This document shows, in pieces, positions 9,470 through 20,397 of a stretch of DNA of 64,000 bases. A program made the position numbers and the translations under genes. The notes beneath the pieces were generated by a model, which made no database searches, was not told the DNA's origin, and saw only the letters and a list, made by a program, of their open reading frames with translations. The DNA comes from Deinandra increscens subsp. villosa. Taxonomy: Eukaryota; Streptophyta; Magnoliopsida; Asterales; Asteraceae. Within the stretch, counting starts at the first letter, position 1. Every line of letters begins with the position of its first letter. The stretch spans positions 97,209,462 through 97,273,461 of the forward strand of contig JBCNJP010000010.1 of the NCBI GenBank assembly GCA_039602395.1, written 5' to 3'.

Positions 9470-10040
9470 TATGAAATTTTGCTCAAAGAAAAAGGTTATG
9501 ATTATACTCTTTTTTATCCTAAGCTTTGGTTTTTCCCAAAGGGTTTTCCAAGCAGGGTTTTTTAATGAGATAACACCTTTTTAAAGCAAATGGAAGTGTA
9601 CAAAGCCTAGATTTTTCTAGCACATAGTCCATTATCATTGTATAAATAATTAATGGACTAGGGGGACTTGATGAGGAGAGGTCAAAATCGGATATGCAAG
9701 TATATCAACAAAGATAACTCACGGGTGACAATCAAACTAAAATATCTCCAAGAGAGAAAGATGTAGTTGCGACGGAGCCGACAGCAAGTGCATCTGCTTC
9801 ATATTAAGGAACTTACGAACCAAGTTGTTAGTATAAATAGAACATTCATGAATCACAGAAAGGACTTTTGGAACGAGAGGAGATTTTACACCTTTCATGT
9901 GTGTTTCTCTCCAGATTCTGAATTTGTACAAACTGATCAATCAATATAATATCTTCATTCAACCATAATCCTCTCCTACTTCTTTCTACGAATTCAAGAG
10001 TGAGGTCTAGAATTTCATTTTACGTGCGAGTGGGATTTTA
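9470..10040 (+). mobile_element. Probable 3' end and LTR relic of a copia element
   Basis: The stretch around 9500-9570 resembles the conserved sequence after pol in many plant LTR elements (TTTTCCCAAAGGGTTTTCC). GGACTAGGGGGACT near 9655 looks like a polypurine tract, followed by TGATGAGG as a possible LTR start. No second LTR copy is present, so the limits are uncertain. Confidence 0.35.
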
Positions 10041-11254
10041 TTCTTCATCAGAATGTATAAGGAAATTCAAGATTTTGATAAGGATGAAAGAAAAAGTTAT
10101 GAGCTTGAACAAAAAGTTTATGGTTATCTTACCATGGCTTTACCTACTGAGCTGTTGCATCAATTCAGTACTTGCAAGAAATCTAAACAGTTATGGGATG
10201 CTTTATCTGCTCGATGTGAAGGCAATGACCAATATAAGAAGAGTAGACGAAAAGTGTTAAACAAGGAATTTGAAAATTTTCAACACTATGAAAAAGAAAA
10301 CATTTCTGCTCTTGTTTCAAGGTTTTCACATCTGTTAGTGAGATGAAGGTGGTTAAAATTGAAAAGACAGAGGAGGAATTGAAAGAGAAATTGATGGAAG
10401 CATTACCGGAAAAGTGGAAAAACTATGTATTATTGCTTACTCATGAGAAAGAATATTCTGCATTATCATTTCATGATTTGACCGGAAAGCTTCATGCTAG
10501 AGAGATGTAAATGATGACATCAAACAAGTCAACTGCTCAATTCCAAAATCCTGAAGTGTATCATGGTCAAAATTCTGCAAGTATCAATGCAAATTCTAAA
10601 TCATTTGGTGTTGATTCATTAAATCCACCTCAAATAGCTTTTGTTGCTGGTCATGGTTCGGGAAATTCTGGAAATTCATCAAGAGGATGTAACTTCACTA
10701 TTCCAAATCATTCAAGTCCGACTTCATATTTAGCAAAAACACCGGATGAGCACTTGGCATTAATCTCAGCCTTGTTATCTTCATATTACGGATTGTTGAG
10801 TGGTGGTTTGACAACATCTAATTTGATTGAAGAAGATTTTGATCAGATTGATCCTGATAATCTTGAGCAAATGGATATCAATTGGCAATTGGCAATGTTA
10901 GCTCAAAGAGTTAAAAGATTCAAAAAGAAGACAGGATTTCAAAGTTTAAATCCAGATGGCAAGGTTGGAATAGATAAATCAAAAGCAAAATGCTTCAAAT
11001 GTTCCAATTTTGGACATTTTGCTCGTGAATGTTCAAAATCAACTGCTTCTTCATCAAAGTCTCCAACAGCCTTGGTGTCTCAAGTTGATAAACGATATGA
11101 TTGGGGGCGAACTTCTAATTCTCCAATTGCTTTAACTGCTGTCGCTTCTGAGTCCAATGAAGGTTATGATTGGGATGCTGATGTATTTGAAGCATTTGAA
11201 AAAGCATGAACATCGAATAAAGGCTATGATTGGGCTGCTGATGAACCTGATGAG
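10041..11254 (+). pseudogene. Gag relic (UBN2 domain and zinc knuckle) of a copia-type element, 5' part
   Basis: The 5' piece of the outermost element in the nest. Positions 10053-10346 encode a typical copia gag block (LPTELLHQFSTCKKSKQLWDAL). A frameshift or stop then breaks it, and the gag reading continues (MEALPEKWKNYVLLLTHEKEY). At 10511-11209 a further open stretch carries the CCHC knuckle CFKCSNFGHFARECSK. No 5' LTR is found upstream, so the element is 5'-truncated. It is cut at 11254 by the gypsy element; the gag sequence resumes at 27542. Confidence 0.75.
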
Positions 11255-13795
11255 TGTCACACCCCCAAATAACCACCAACGGAGTTTATACCGTTAAGGG
11301 GTGCGGCTAGACCAGGATCCACAACCATTAGTTACAAATACTAAATGAATCAGAGTTAGTTCAAAAACCAGTTATAAAGTAAAGTCTCAAATACAAACGC
11401 AGCGGAATAAATATTGTCTTAGCACTAACCACGTGCTTTACAAATTCTTTGTTTAAAATTTCCAATTAAGTTTAACAGAAATAAAATTGTCTTCACGTGC
11501 CATGCCAACCTGCTCCGGATACTCCTTAGCGATCTGCAAAAGTTAAAACCACGCAAGTGTCAACCTAACGGTTGGTGAGTTCACAGTGGGCTTGTCATGC
11601 AGTGGCCCGGTCTCGTAATCATAATTTGTATCAAGGTATACTTACATAGTATTTGTTTGTGAAAAGCAATGCTAAATGTTATGTCTTAGTTTATAAAGGA
11701 ATTGTCCGTGACCTACGTCATCGGGTATGAACTAGTTTTGTAAAGTTAAAGTGCTCAACCGATATCGCGGGTAGCTAATCCGTTGTTCCATGCACTAAGG
11801 AAGTTTGTACCAAAGCTGACCATAATTTATTGTAGTGGTCGTGCCATCAGTTCTGCGGACCTACGTCATCGCGGTTGTACCTCCGTGCACTCCCCGTGCC
11901 ACGGGGCGGAGTTTGTCAAACTCCAGTAGATCTACCCAACATCCCCTCGCTTTACAATTAATGGTACAATTAGTTGAGGACTTTTAAGTTTTCAAGGCAT
12001 CCTTAGAAATCATGTGATATCATGTGGTTTAGACTTTAACCTACACTAGCCATATTAAAACGGTTTACTGGATTCTCATGAATCTCAAAAGTGTTTTCAG
12101 TTTCGTTTTAGAAATCGTTGTTTTGGTAATTCGCAAGTGCTTCCCATAAAGCACTTCAAGTTCATCAAGTGGGTGCCGAGCACTCCAAGTTTTCAAGTTT
12201 ATCAGGGAGGTGCCTAGCACTCTCAAGTTTGTCAGCATTGTTTTATTTTTAGTTATTCGGTGTGACCCAAAACGGGTTCACGGTAATTGGGTTAGTGACA
12301 CTCACCTTTGGTTGCACTGCTACACTCGCTTTAATATCCAAGTTTGCTTAACGAAGACCTATGAACACGTTTAGGTCTTAAGTATTAGTTTTGTGTCTAA
12401 TCTTTACTTAACGTCACTATGGCCCATAACATAGCACGTTGGGACTATGACTCGACATACAGACACACGACACCGATGGTTGATCATAAATAAGGGTTCA
12501 CATATCACAGAAATCATAGCATGTATCATCGTGGCATAATCATGTAAGTCATGGCATAACATTAAGCAAATTGTACAAGTTTAGATTCTGGTCTCAGTTT
12601 CGCTAGCAGTTTCGCTAGTCAATTTCGCTGTGTGCACGGGCAGCACTTACGCTAGGCAATACCCGATGACACAGTTTCGCTAGGCTAGTTTCGCTCGAAA
12701 CTGTTGGCACAGTTTCGCTAGCCTTGTTTCGCCCGAAACTGGTTTGAACTTTCGTTCAGGGAATTTCGCTCGGTAGATTCGCTCGAGCTGGTCTGGTTGG
12801 TTTACCCGGCGACACTGCAGTTTCGCTGCATAGTGTCGCTGGTTGAAGATATACATAGTTTCGCTGGACAATTTCGCCCAGAGAACACCACAGTTTCGCT
12901 AGTCGCGAAAAATACATAAATCAGCCTAAAAATCAATCTAATAGCTTCCATATTACATGCAATTCATTATCTAGCATACATAACCATTTACCCATATAAA
13001 TCAGTAAGCTTTAACACCTTAATCATGCATTTTCATCATCAAAACACTAAAATACATTCAAAACCCTAAAATGACCTAAATAGCATAAATCTTTATCATG
13101 GATCAGTTTTACACGTAAAGTTATCAACTTTGTGATAGATCTAGCATTCCTAAGCATTCCTACAGAAGATCTAATGATATCATGAAGGTTTAAGCATGCT
13201 TTATGAAGGAATACATAGAAAACACATAAAAATGGCATAAGGAAGGTTTTGGGACTCACGATTCGATCAGGGAATCGAATGGATGTTGTCTTGGGGCTGA
13301 GATCTTGGTTTCTCTTGATGGTTTTCGGCTGACCAGATTTCCAGAGAAGAATGTGTGTGTTTTTGGTGTAAATGAGGCAAATAGGAGAACTAGGGTTTAT
13401 TAAGATTATTTATATCAGGGGCTAGTTTCGCTGGCAGTTTCGCTGGCCCAGCGAAACTGGCTTTGGTCACATTTAACTGATTAGTTTAGCTGGCTACCGG
13501 GCGACACTACAGTTTCGCCCGGTAGTTTCGCTGGCTGCACAACTTAGGCAATTTTCACATAATCAAGGATTTACAATTTGTCATGTTATTCATAATATTA
13601 AATCATGCATTTAAATCACATTGCACATAATGACAACCATAAATGAACACATAGCACATATGGGCGGGTTCGGTGATCAACCAAAGGACGTGGACGTATT
13701 CGGCCTAGTTAAGCATTAGTTACTAAGTTAACACTTATAACATAACTAACGGAAATGTCTAACGGAAGTAAACCTTGAAATTCTCGGATGTCACA
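11255..13795 (-). repeat. 3' LTR of the gypsy element (2541 bp)
   Basis: The full-length LTR copy. It contains many short copies of AGTTTCGCTGG or GTTTCGCTAG (about 12600-12910 and 13425-13540), so its own sequence is internally repetitive. Two stretches outside these motifs are nearly identical to the other LTR. Confidence 0.9.
12600..12910. repeat. Short GTTTCGCT repeats inside the LTR
   Basis: Scattered, imperfect copies of TTTCGCTAG, TTTCGCTCG and TTTCGCTGG. A second cluster lies at 13425-13540. Most of the first cluster is missing from the other LTR because of a deletion. Confidence 0.75.
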
Positions 13796-13812
13796 TCATC
13801 CCCTTGTAATTG
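13796..13812 (-). promoter_or_regulatory. Polypurine tract of the gypsy element
   Basis: Read on the minus strand, ACAAGGGGATGA lies directly before the 3' LTR start TGTGACATCC. Confidence 0.65.
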
Positions 13813-13941
13813 GAATTTTCGTCCCAAAAATTATTCTTGCGTTGTAGCGTTCGCAGCATCAGCTGTCGTTGCTGGGGAAAGAAAGCAAAAGTTTTAGGGT
13901 TGTCACATCCTCCTCCCGTTAAGGAATTTTGGTCCCCAAAA

Positions 13942-14282
13942 TTAAATTATACCTTGAGTATTCGCGGACGTTTGCTCGAACAAGTGAGGATACTTTTTCT
14001 TCATCTGATCCTCTCGTTCCCAAGTATATTCAGGTCCACGCTTTGAGTTCCATCGCACCTTGACGATCGGAATCTTGCTACGTTTGAGGGCTTTCTCCTC
14101 GCGTCCCATGATTTCTACCGGTTGCTCGATAAATCTCAAATGTTCGTCAATTTCCAATTCCTCCAAAGGAATTATTTCAGTGTCTTCAGCCAGACATTTC
14201 TTTAGGTTTGAGACGTGAAACACGTTGTGAACTCCATCGAGTTCGGCAGGGAGTTGTAATCGATAGGCCACCGGGCCTATTC
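13942..14282 (-). pseudogene. C-terminus of gypsy polyprotein with chromodomain-like end
   Basis: Continues the polyprotein left of the nested element. It holds the post-integrase block (YRLQLPAELDGVHNVFHVSN) and ends with IVKVRWNSKRGPEYTWERED, typical of plant chromovirus C-termini where a chromodomain directs integration. It stops at 13942. The piece joins to 20952 onward across the nested insertion. Confidence 0.82.
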
Positions 14283-14838
14283 TGTTAGTACAAAGTATGT
14301 GTCGTGTGTGTATCAGTTAGTTTCGTTAGTTGTTTGAGTTAGAATAGTTAATTCAAGGTTAGGGGTGGAAAGTGTCAATCTATTAAAGTGGAGGGAGTAG
14401 ATTGTGATTTAGTAAAACTCACATAAATATGATACGTTAATCGTGAATTGAAGGAGAAGTTTTGAGTTCAACAGAAAGTTCGCCGAACCTAGAGTTCGGC
14501 ACACACAGATGGACTGCCGAATGGTGGCCGAACCTAGAGTTCGGCACTCTCATATATATATATATTGTTGCTTGGAGTTCGGACGAGGGGGAGACTTCCA
14601 ATAACCGTTTTTTTCTGAGATTGATTTCTATAGGGAGGAGTTTTCGATTTTGTTTTTCAGAGAGATTTGAGTCTAGAATCATGTTTAGATGCTGTAAACG
14701 AGTCCAAATCATGTAAACATTGATCGATTTGAGCTATAAACGAGTGTTATTTACTTGTTCGTGTTCTTTGTGTTCGGGTTAACTTTCGGTCCGATTTCGA
14801 TGTACAAATCACTAGATCCGACGCTCTATGAGTTTTCA
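14283..14838 (+). repeat. 5' LTR of the nested gag-only element (556 bp)
   Basis: Contains two copies of a hairpin, GCCGAAC-CTAGA-GTTCGGC, at 14482-14500 and 14527-14545, just upstream of a TA repeat (about 14550-14567) that could serve as TATA box. Confidence 0.92.
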
Positions 14839-14839
14839 A

Positions 14840-14852
14840 TTGGTATCAGAGC
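14840..14852 (+). promoter_or_regulatory. Primer binding site of the nested element
   Basis: TTGGTATCAGAGC just after the LTR, complementary to initiator-Met tRNA. Confidence 0.85.
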
Positions 14853-15976
14853 AATCCAGGCCGTGATTCTACATTGTTTCCAGATCGAAATCGTTGTTAT
14901 TTGGCTTAATCTCATCGTGTTTGACTTTTCAAAGTCAAACTGCTCAACATTTGATCGCAAAATTCGAGCGAAATACATTGTGTTGGTGTTTCTAATCGGT
15001 ACAGATACATTGGACAAGTAATTTCGCATCTATAGCAAGTCTCAGAAGTGATTTTGGTTGAGGTTTGATATGAATCGCGTTTTTAAAGAACGTAAGGGTG
15101 TTCTTCAAGTTCTTTAATGGTGAATCTGTGAATACTTGATCATTTTGCAAAATTTTAGTTGCTACAGATTCCTTTCGATCATACGAAGCTTATGCAACCA
15201 TCCGTTTGCGATTTAGTGAAGTTTTAAGAAGATCTCAACTTCATCATTTTCTTCATTCGCCGGAGCTAGTCGTTCGAAGCTTAAACGCGATCAAACCCTA
15301 TCAACAATGGTGCTAGATTTGTTCGTCTCGTGCATACGGATCTAACGCAACTTACGGATCAATTTTTCGTCAAGAACTGAAGGAGATACGAAAATTCAAA
15401 GTTTGTGGTGGTTTGGGGTTTTACACTCGCCGGAATTGCTCGCCGGCGCTTCTGTTTTGCCGGAAATTTTCATTCACCTCAAAGAAGTTCGACTATTTTG
15501 GCATTTTCTTGATATTTTCACTTCAAACCCTCAAATTTCAAAATATTTTAAAAAGAAAACATATATTTTTTTTTACATAAAAACTTTCACAAGTTTTCTT
15601 ATAAATTTTTTACATAAAGACTTTTATAAAAAAAAAACAGTTTTCTAAAACAAAAACAAAAAACAAAAAAAAAAAAAAAAACCTTACACAAAGTATTTGT
15701 GTTAGTTGAATTGTTTCGTGAACGCAAAAATTTTTTTGCGTTTGTGGAATCGGATTACAAACATAAATTTTTGTTGCTTATTTCTTTCATAAAAAATAAA
15801 ATACATTTTGTTTATCAAAGATTTTTTTTTTTTTTTTTTAAAAAAAAAAAATTCGGTGATCAAAAGATTTTATTACTTGGTTAATTGAAGGCTTGTGATT
15901 GTTCATCAAGTGTGTTTGAGATTCAAAGGAACCGGGTTCACAATTCAAAGTGCTTCTTTGGTGTGATTACAAGAAG
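14853..15976 (+). other. Long leader of the nested element
   Basis: About 1.1 kb without a credible gene. It includes A and T homopolymer tracts at about 15540-15860. The short open frames here overlap such tracts. Confidence 0.55.
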
Positions 15977-18433
15977 ATGGCAGGTTATTACCGGTATTCA
16001 TTTTCTGATACTTTGATGATTTTCAAAAGGATTGACAGTGAAGTTCCAATGCTACTTCAGTTTGATGATTATCACAAATGGAAAGGTCAATTTGAAGTGT
16101 TCTTGGTTGGTATACACAAATGTCTTTGGAATCCAATTCAAGATGGATATGAGTTCTCAGTTATTAAAAATATAACAAAGGGAGGTCTAAGAATATCACC
16201 ACCAAAGATACTATCAGAGTTGATTGAATATGAGGTTATAGATCATGATAGAGAAAAGATAGCTTATTATGCTTTGATGATGGCATTATCTAAAGAGATC
16301 CTCTGTCAGTTCAAACAGTTTAAGACTTCGAAAGAGTTATGGGATGCTCTTGCTCAGAAATATGCTGAAATGAATAAATCCAGAAAGAAGATTGACACTG
16401 AGGAATCTGAATCTTGTGCAAATTGTAAGATTCTGACAAAAATGTGTACTGATTATACTACCAAACTTGACAGTTATCAAGAACAAAACACACTTCCAAT
16501 TCAAAAGTCATCTTCTGACACATCATTGACATTGTCTGAAAGGATTGCATTGAAAGAAAACAAAATTCTTCAGAAAATAGATAGACTTGTTAATGGTATT
16601 CAAAATGACAAGGAAAAGATCGAGATAGAAAAAGTGTTGGAGGATGTCCAGGTTCACAAAAACAAAGACATTCCAATTGAAGAAGTTCAAAAAGATGGTT
16701 CTTCAAAATGTGAAGCTGTTGAGAATGAATTGAAGCTTAAACATGAGAATGCAGAGTTAATTGCAAAAGTTTCAAAACTGATTGAAACAAATGATGACTT
16801 GATGAAGGATGTTGAAAAATGGAAGAAAGAAGCAAATGACATGGCAGGAGTTTTTGATGATTTGTTTGCAAAATCAAAGATCAAACTTGAAGGTCTAGAA
16901 AAGGAAGTTGCTAATCTTACTGCTAAAAAATTAAGTCATCAAGAGGATACCACGAAGCTACTAGATGCTAAAGCTGAATTGCTTCGTGAAAACAAGCTTT
17001 TGAAACAGAATGTTGAGATTTATAAACAAAAATGGGAAAAGGTTGTTCAAGAAACATATGATGCTCATGATCAGTTGAGGAGAGAAAAGTTTACTCAAAA
17101 TAGAACAACAGAAGAATTTATTGTAACACAAAAAGAGTTAGCTGAAGCGCAAAAGATAATTGCAGATATGAAGATTGAGGTGTGTGATTTCAAAAGACAG
17201 TTGCATAATCTCAATAATTCATCGTCTTTCACAAATTTTTTATGCAAAAAGGAGAATTTTCAACAGATTTTTGGTGATGCAATTCTGAAAAATGTTCCAC
17301 CTCCTGTGGTTATTGAAAATTCTATCAATACTTTGAAAGCAACAGAAGAAGTTCATGATTATTCAAAGTTTGCTGATAATTCTTCTGAGAAGAAAAAGTC
17401 AAAGTCGCAGAAGAAAAATGAAGAGAATTTTGATGCTAACAAGATAACTAAATTTGTTTCAAGTCCCATATTGCTTGATAAGGAAAAGGTTTTTGACGGC
17501 AATTCAGGAAAAGTTAAAGTCGACAAATTTTCAGAGATTGTGATTGATGAATCTTTGCTTTCCAATAAAAATGATTTAAAAGCCATCAAGGATGAGTTTT
17601 CTCGACTTGCTTCACAAGGTCATGAGAAACCTAAGTCAGTACCAGATAAATCTAAAAAAAATGGTGGTCTGGGATATGAAAGCAAAGACGAGAATGTGAA
17701 TGTTGGAAATGAGTTTCAAGATGTGCTTGAGATAGAAGAAATTGTGGAGGATATCAAGGTTCACAAAGAAAAGGAGATTCCACTTGAGAATCATATCTTA
17801 TGTGAACCTGATGCTGATTTTCTGTCAACGAATTCTAAGTTAGAGAGTCTAGAGAGTGATTCTTCTCAACATTCTACAATGTCAACAGAATCCATGTCAT
17901 CTCCTAAGTCGGTTGATAGGAGAGCTTGCTTTTACTGCAACAAGACGGGACATGTGATTCGTGATTGTGCTATTCGAAAAAGGTTTTCACGTGGTTCATA
18001 TCGATCACCATCATCCGATTCGATGATTCTCAATGAGGTACCCGTTAGGCAAATTCAGCAAAACCAACGAAAACCAGCTTATAAGAAGTCGGTTGTTGGT
18101 AAAACCTCAAATTATGATGATTGGTCACCACAATTTCCAAAACAAAAACAATTTTTCCAAAATGAGTTTAAAATGCCTTACTCAAATGATTTTTCTTACT
18201 ATGGGCCTAGACAACATCACCAACGTCATTCAAAATCTGAGAAAATGTTAGTTGGTGAGTTGTTAAATATTGTTTCCAACTTGTCACGGCATGTCAATGG
18301 TTCTGATTCGCATCGGGCGAAATCGTCTAAACCATTTCGTTCTTGGAAACAGAAAATGGCAACCATGGCGGGAAACGATTTTGTTGAGGATACGGGACGA
18401 CCCAAGCCGGTTTGGGTTCCCGTATTTAACTGA
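15977..18433 (+). CDS. Copia-type gag protein with long coiled coil and CCHC knuckle
   Basis: An intact frame of 818 residues from the first ATG; the frame is open a little upstream, but only from a GTG. The N-terminus matches copia gag domains: LLQFDDYHKWKGQFEVFL (DUF4219-like) and LCQFKQFKTSKELWDAL (UBN2-like). A long Lys/Glu-rich coiled coil covers about residues 200-420. One CCHC zinc knuckle, CFYCNKTGHVIRDC, lies at about residues 651-664. It would assemble particles and bind RNA. The coiled-coil part is clearly homologous to the relic at 27930-28322. No pol follows. Confidence 0.85.
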   Translation: MAGYYRYSFSDTLMIFKRIDSEVPMLLQFDDYHKWKGQFEVFLVGIHKCLWNPIQDGYEFSVIKNITKGGLRISPPKILSELIEYEVIDHDREKIAYYALMMALSKEILCQFKQFKTSKELWDALAQKYAEMNKSRKKIDTEESESCANCKILTKMCTDYTTKLDSYQEQNTLPIQKSSSDTSLTLSERIALKENKILQKIDRLVNGIQNDKEKIEIEKVLEDVQVHKNKDIPIEEVQKDGSSKCEAVENELKLKHENAELIAKVSKLIETNDDLMKDVEKWKKEANDMAGVFDDLFAKSKIKLEGLEKEVANLTAKKLSHQEDTTKLLDAKAELLRENKLLKQNVEIYKQKWEKVVQETYDAHDQLRREKFTQNRTTEEFIVTQKELAEAQKIIADMKIEVCDFKRQLHNLNNSSSFTNFLCKKENFQQIFGDAILKNVPPPVVIENSINTLKATEEVHDYSKFADNSSEKKKSKSQKKNEENFDANKITKFVSSPILLDKEKVFDGNSGKVKVDKFSEIVIDESLLSNKNDLKAIKDEFSRLASQGHEKPKSVPDKSKKNGGLGYESKDENVNVGNEFQDVLEIEEIVEDIKVHKEKEIPLENHILCEPDADFLSTNSKLESLESDSSQHSTMSTESMSSPKSVDRRACFYCNKTGHVIRDCAIRKRFSRGSYRSPSSDSMILNEVPVRQIQQNQRKPAYKKSVVGKTSNYDDWSPQFPKQKQFFQNEFKMPYSNDFSYYGPRQHHQRHSKSEKMLVGELLNIVSNLSRHVNGSDSHRAKSSKPFRSWKQKMATMAGNDFVEDTGRPKPVWVPVFN

Positions 18434-19073
18434 AAGTTGTTTGAGATTGTGTGCAGGATGCTTCAAGAAGACCTATTAGCAATTGGTGAATTGTTGATAG
18501 TGGAGTATTTTGCTTAAGTTAGCGCTTCACAGAGTTGATCTTTCATAAACATTTTTGAGAAAAATGATTTTTCAAAATCTAAAAAATGCGAGGTATCCGT
18601 GTTGATCGATCAATTTTATTTTCTTTACTTTTACTTTCTTTCATATTTTTAGGGAAAATTTTGGAAAATTCAAAAAATAGAGTTTGTTGAATTTTAGGGG
18701 GAGAAAATGCAAAATATAACAAAAATGAAAAATGCAAAAAGTATGAAAAAAAAAATGAAAAATGAAAAAAGAGAAATTGATCCAACCATGTGAGAAATGA
18801 TGGTACATCAGCATACGTTATCTGCCATGAATAAAGTAGAAAGAAAGGCTGTAGGTACTTGCTTGACTTGACTGAATGTGCTGAGTAGTCTGATATATGC
18901 GAGTATGATATAAAGATAACGCTTGCTTGATAATTGTGGTTACAAATCATGATGGGTACTGTGCATATCTGGCAAAATAAAATGAGAAAATACCAAAAAC
19001 AGAATAAAGAGATGTTCTGGTGTATGCTTGCGTTATTTTGAAAAATTTCAACTTGTTTGATTTTCTTTATTTT
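18434..19073 (+). other. Region after gag with protease stub and extra purine tract
   Basis: At about 18470-18520 the sequence reads as a decayed protease start (IVDSG after RPISNW and a stop). TTTTAGGGGGAGAAAATG at about 18694 resembles a second polypurine tract. No other coding is seen. Confidence 0.5.
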
Positions 19074-19133
19074 GTCAAACGATCGGACTTTCTCTGCGTA
19101 TCGAAAGATCGACCTGATCGTTGTTCGTTTGAC
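19074..19133 (+). ncRNA. Putative structured RNA hairpin 1
   Basis: Outer stem GTCAAACGA (19074-19082) pairs with TCGTTTGAC (19125-19133). TCGG pairs with CTGA (one G-U). Inner stem ATC/GAT closes a GAAA tetraloop at 19103-19106. Fixed parts are ACTTTCTCTGCGT, CGACCTGA and a 7-base bulge TCGTTGT. Confidence 0.65.
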
Positions 19134-19160
19134 GTTCTGCTTTATTTTCTTTGGTGTTTC

Positions 19161-19224
19161 GTATAATCCATCAGACTTTCTCTGCGTGTACGTGAGTACC
19201 GACCTGATTGTTGTTGGATTATAC
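19161..19224 (+). ncRNA. Putative structured RNA hairpin 2
   Basis: Outer stem GTATAATCCA pairs with TGGATTATAC (10 bp). TCAG pairs with CTGA. Inner stem GTAC/GTAC closes a GTGA tetraloop at 19192-19195. Same fixed parts as hairpin 1. Confidence 0.68.
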
Positions 19225-19255
19225 AACTTCTGCTTTATTTTACATTTCTTATTTT

Positions 19256-19315
19256 CCTAAACAATCGGACTTTCTCTGCGTGCCTATCGGCCGACCTGAT
19301 TGTTGTTTGTTTAGG
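19256..19315 (+). ncRNA. Putative structured RNA hairpin 3
   Basis: Outer stem CCTAAACAA pairs with TTGTTTAGG (9 bp). TCGG pairs with CTGA. Inner stem GCC/GGC closes a TATC loop at 19285-19288. Same fixed parts, bulge TTGTTGT. Confidence 0.68.
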
Positions 19316-19407
19316 GTTCTGCTTTCTTTTTGCAAGAAACACCATGAACTTGATATCTCTATGGCATTTAATTCTGTATAAGCAAGCTTTATTTTCTTTG
19401 GTGTTTC

Positions 19408-19471
19408 GTATAATCCATCAGACTTTCTCTGCGTGTACGTGAGTACCGACCTGATTGTTGTTGGATTATAC
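19408..19471 (+). ncRNA. Putative structured RNA hairpin 2, second copy
   Basis: Copy of hairpin 2 made by the 247-bp tandem duplication; sequence looks identical. Confidence 0.65.
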
Positions 19472-19502
19472 AACTTCTGCTTTATTTTACATTTCTTATT
19501 TT

Positions 19503-19562
19503 CCTAAACAATCGGACTTTCTCTGCGTGCCTATCGGCCGACCTGATTGTTGTTTGTTTAGG
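19503..19562 (+). ncRNA. Putative structured RNA hairpin 3, second copy
   Basis: Copy of hairpin 3 made by the same duplication; sequence looks identical. Confidence 0.65.
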
Positions 19563-19634
19563 GTTCTGCTTTCTTTTTGCAAGAAACACCATGAACTTGA
19601 TATCTCTATGGCATTTAATTCTGTATAAGCAAGT

Positions 19635-20384
19635 TTACAATATCAGTATGAGAAATCTGCTGCGAGTAACTTGGCTTGGATAAAAAAAATATATATATAT
19701 ACAAAAATATGAAATAAGCGGATTGCCTGTATTCCTGATTGTGTGGGTACCATGTTATCTATGCTCGATAAATACACTTAATTTCATATCAGAAAGCTAT
19801 AGACAATGACCTGCTTTAGTTGAAATAAACCAAATGGTTGTATTCTCAGTCTGCTTGGCTTGCATGCTTAGTACTTTGAAATTGCAGTGTGTACGATGCG
19901 TTATGTCTGATATGATCTCATGTTGTGATCTTTCTCACCAAAAACAAAAATAGAGTTTAATTCTATATTGCATTTTTGTTTCAGTTTATGAAAAATCAAA
20001 AAGATTTTCAGTGTGTTTTGATATAAACTTTGTAAAATCCAAAAAGATTTTCTTTCTTCTTTGTTTTTGATCTGATCGACACGGAATACAACAAATTTTC
20101 AAATCTAAATGTCTTGGTTTCTCCAAAGGAGAAGCTTTGCTTCCAAGATCAAAGTTATGTTTGGAAAAGAAAAACTGCACGTTTGTCTTCTGAAGGTTGC
20201 AGGTTGAAATCATCAAAGTCTTTGAGATAAAGATCTCAGAATGGATTTCTGCATGGGTGCAAAGCTGTCAAAGAGTTTATCACTTTCAGAAATGGTTCAG
20301 TTGACTTAGTCCTGTTCCAGCCATGTCTACCCTACATCAACTAACAACAGATTCAAAGAGTTTGAAGATCTGATACAGCACACG
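19635..20384 (+). other. 3' interior of the nested element
   Basis: No credible coding. Includes a short TA run near 19690. Confidence 0.5.
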
Positions 20385-20397
20385 TCAAGGGGGAGTT
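20385..20397 (+). promoter_or_regulatory. Polypurine tract of the nested element
   Basis: TCAAGGGGGAGTT directly precedes the 3' LTR. Confidence 0.82.

Larger units (their letters stand above)
19141..19634 (+). repeat. 247-bp tandem duplication carrying hairpins 2 and 3
   Basis: 19141-19387 and 19388-19634 match almost perfectly, from TTTATTTTCTTTGG to TCTGTATAAGCAAG. It adds two hairpins to the array. Confidence 0.9.

Noticed and set aside
14437..14716. Short frames on both strands of the LTR at 14283-14838
   Set aside because: They lie across the LTR hairpins and promoter; no coding evidence.
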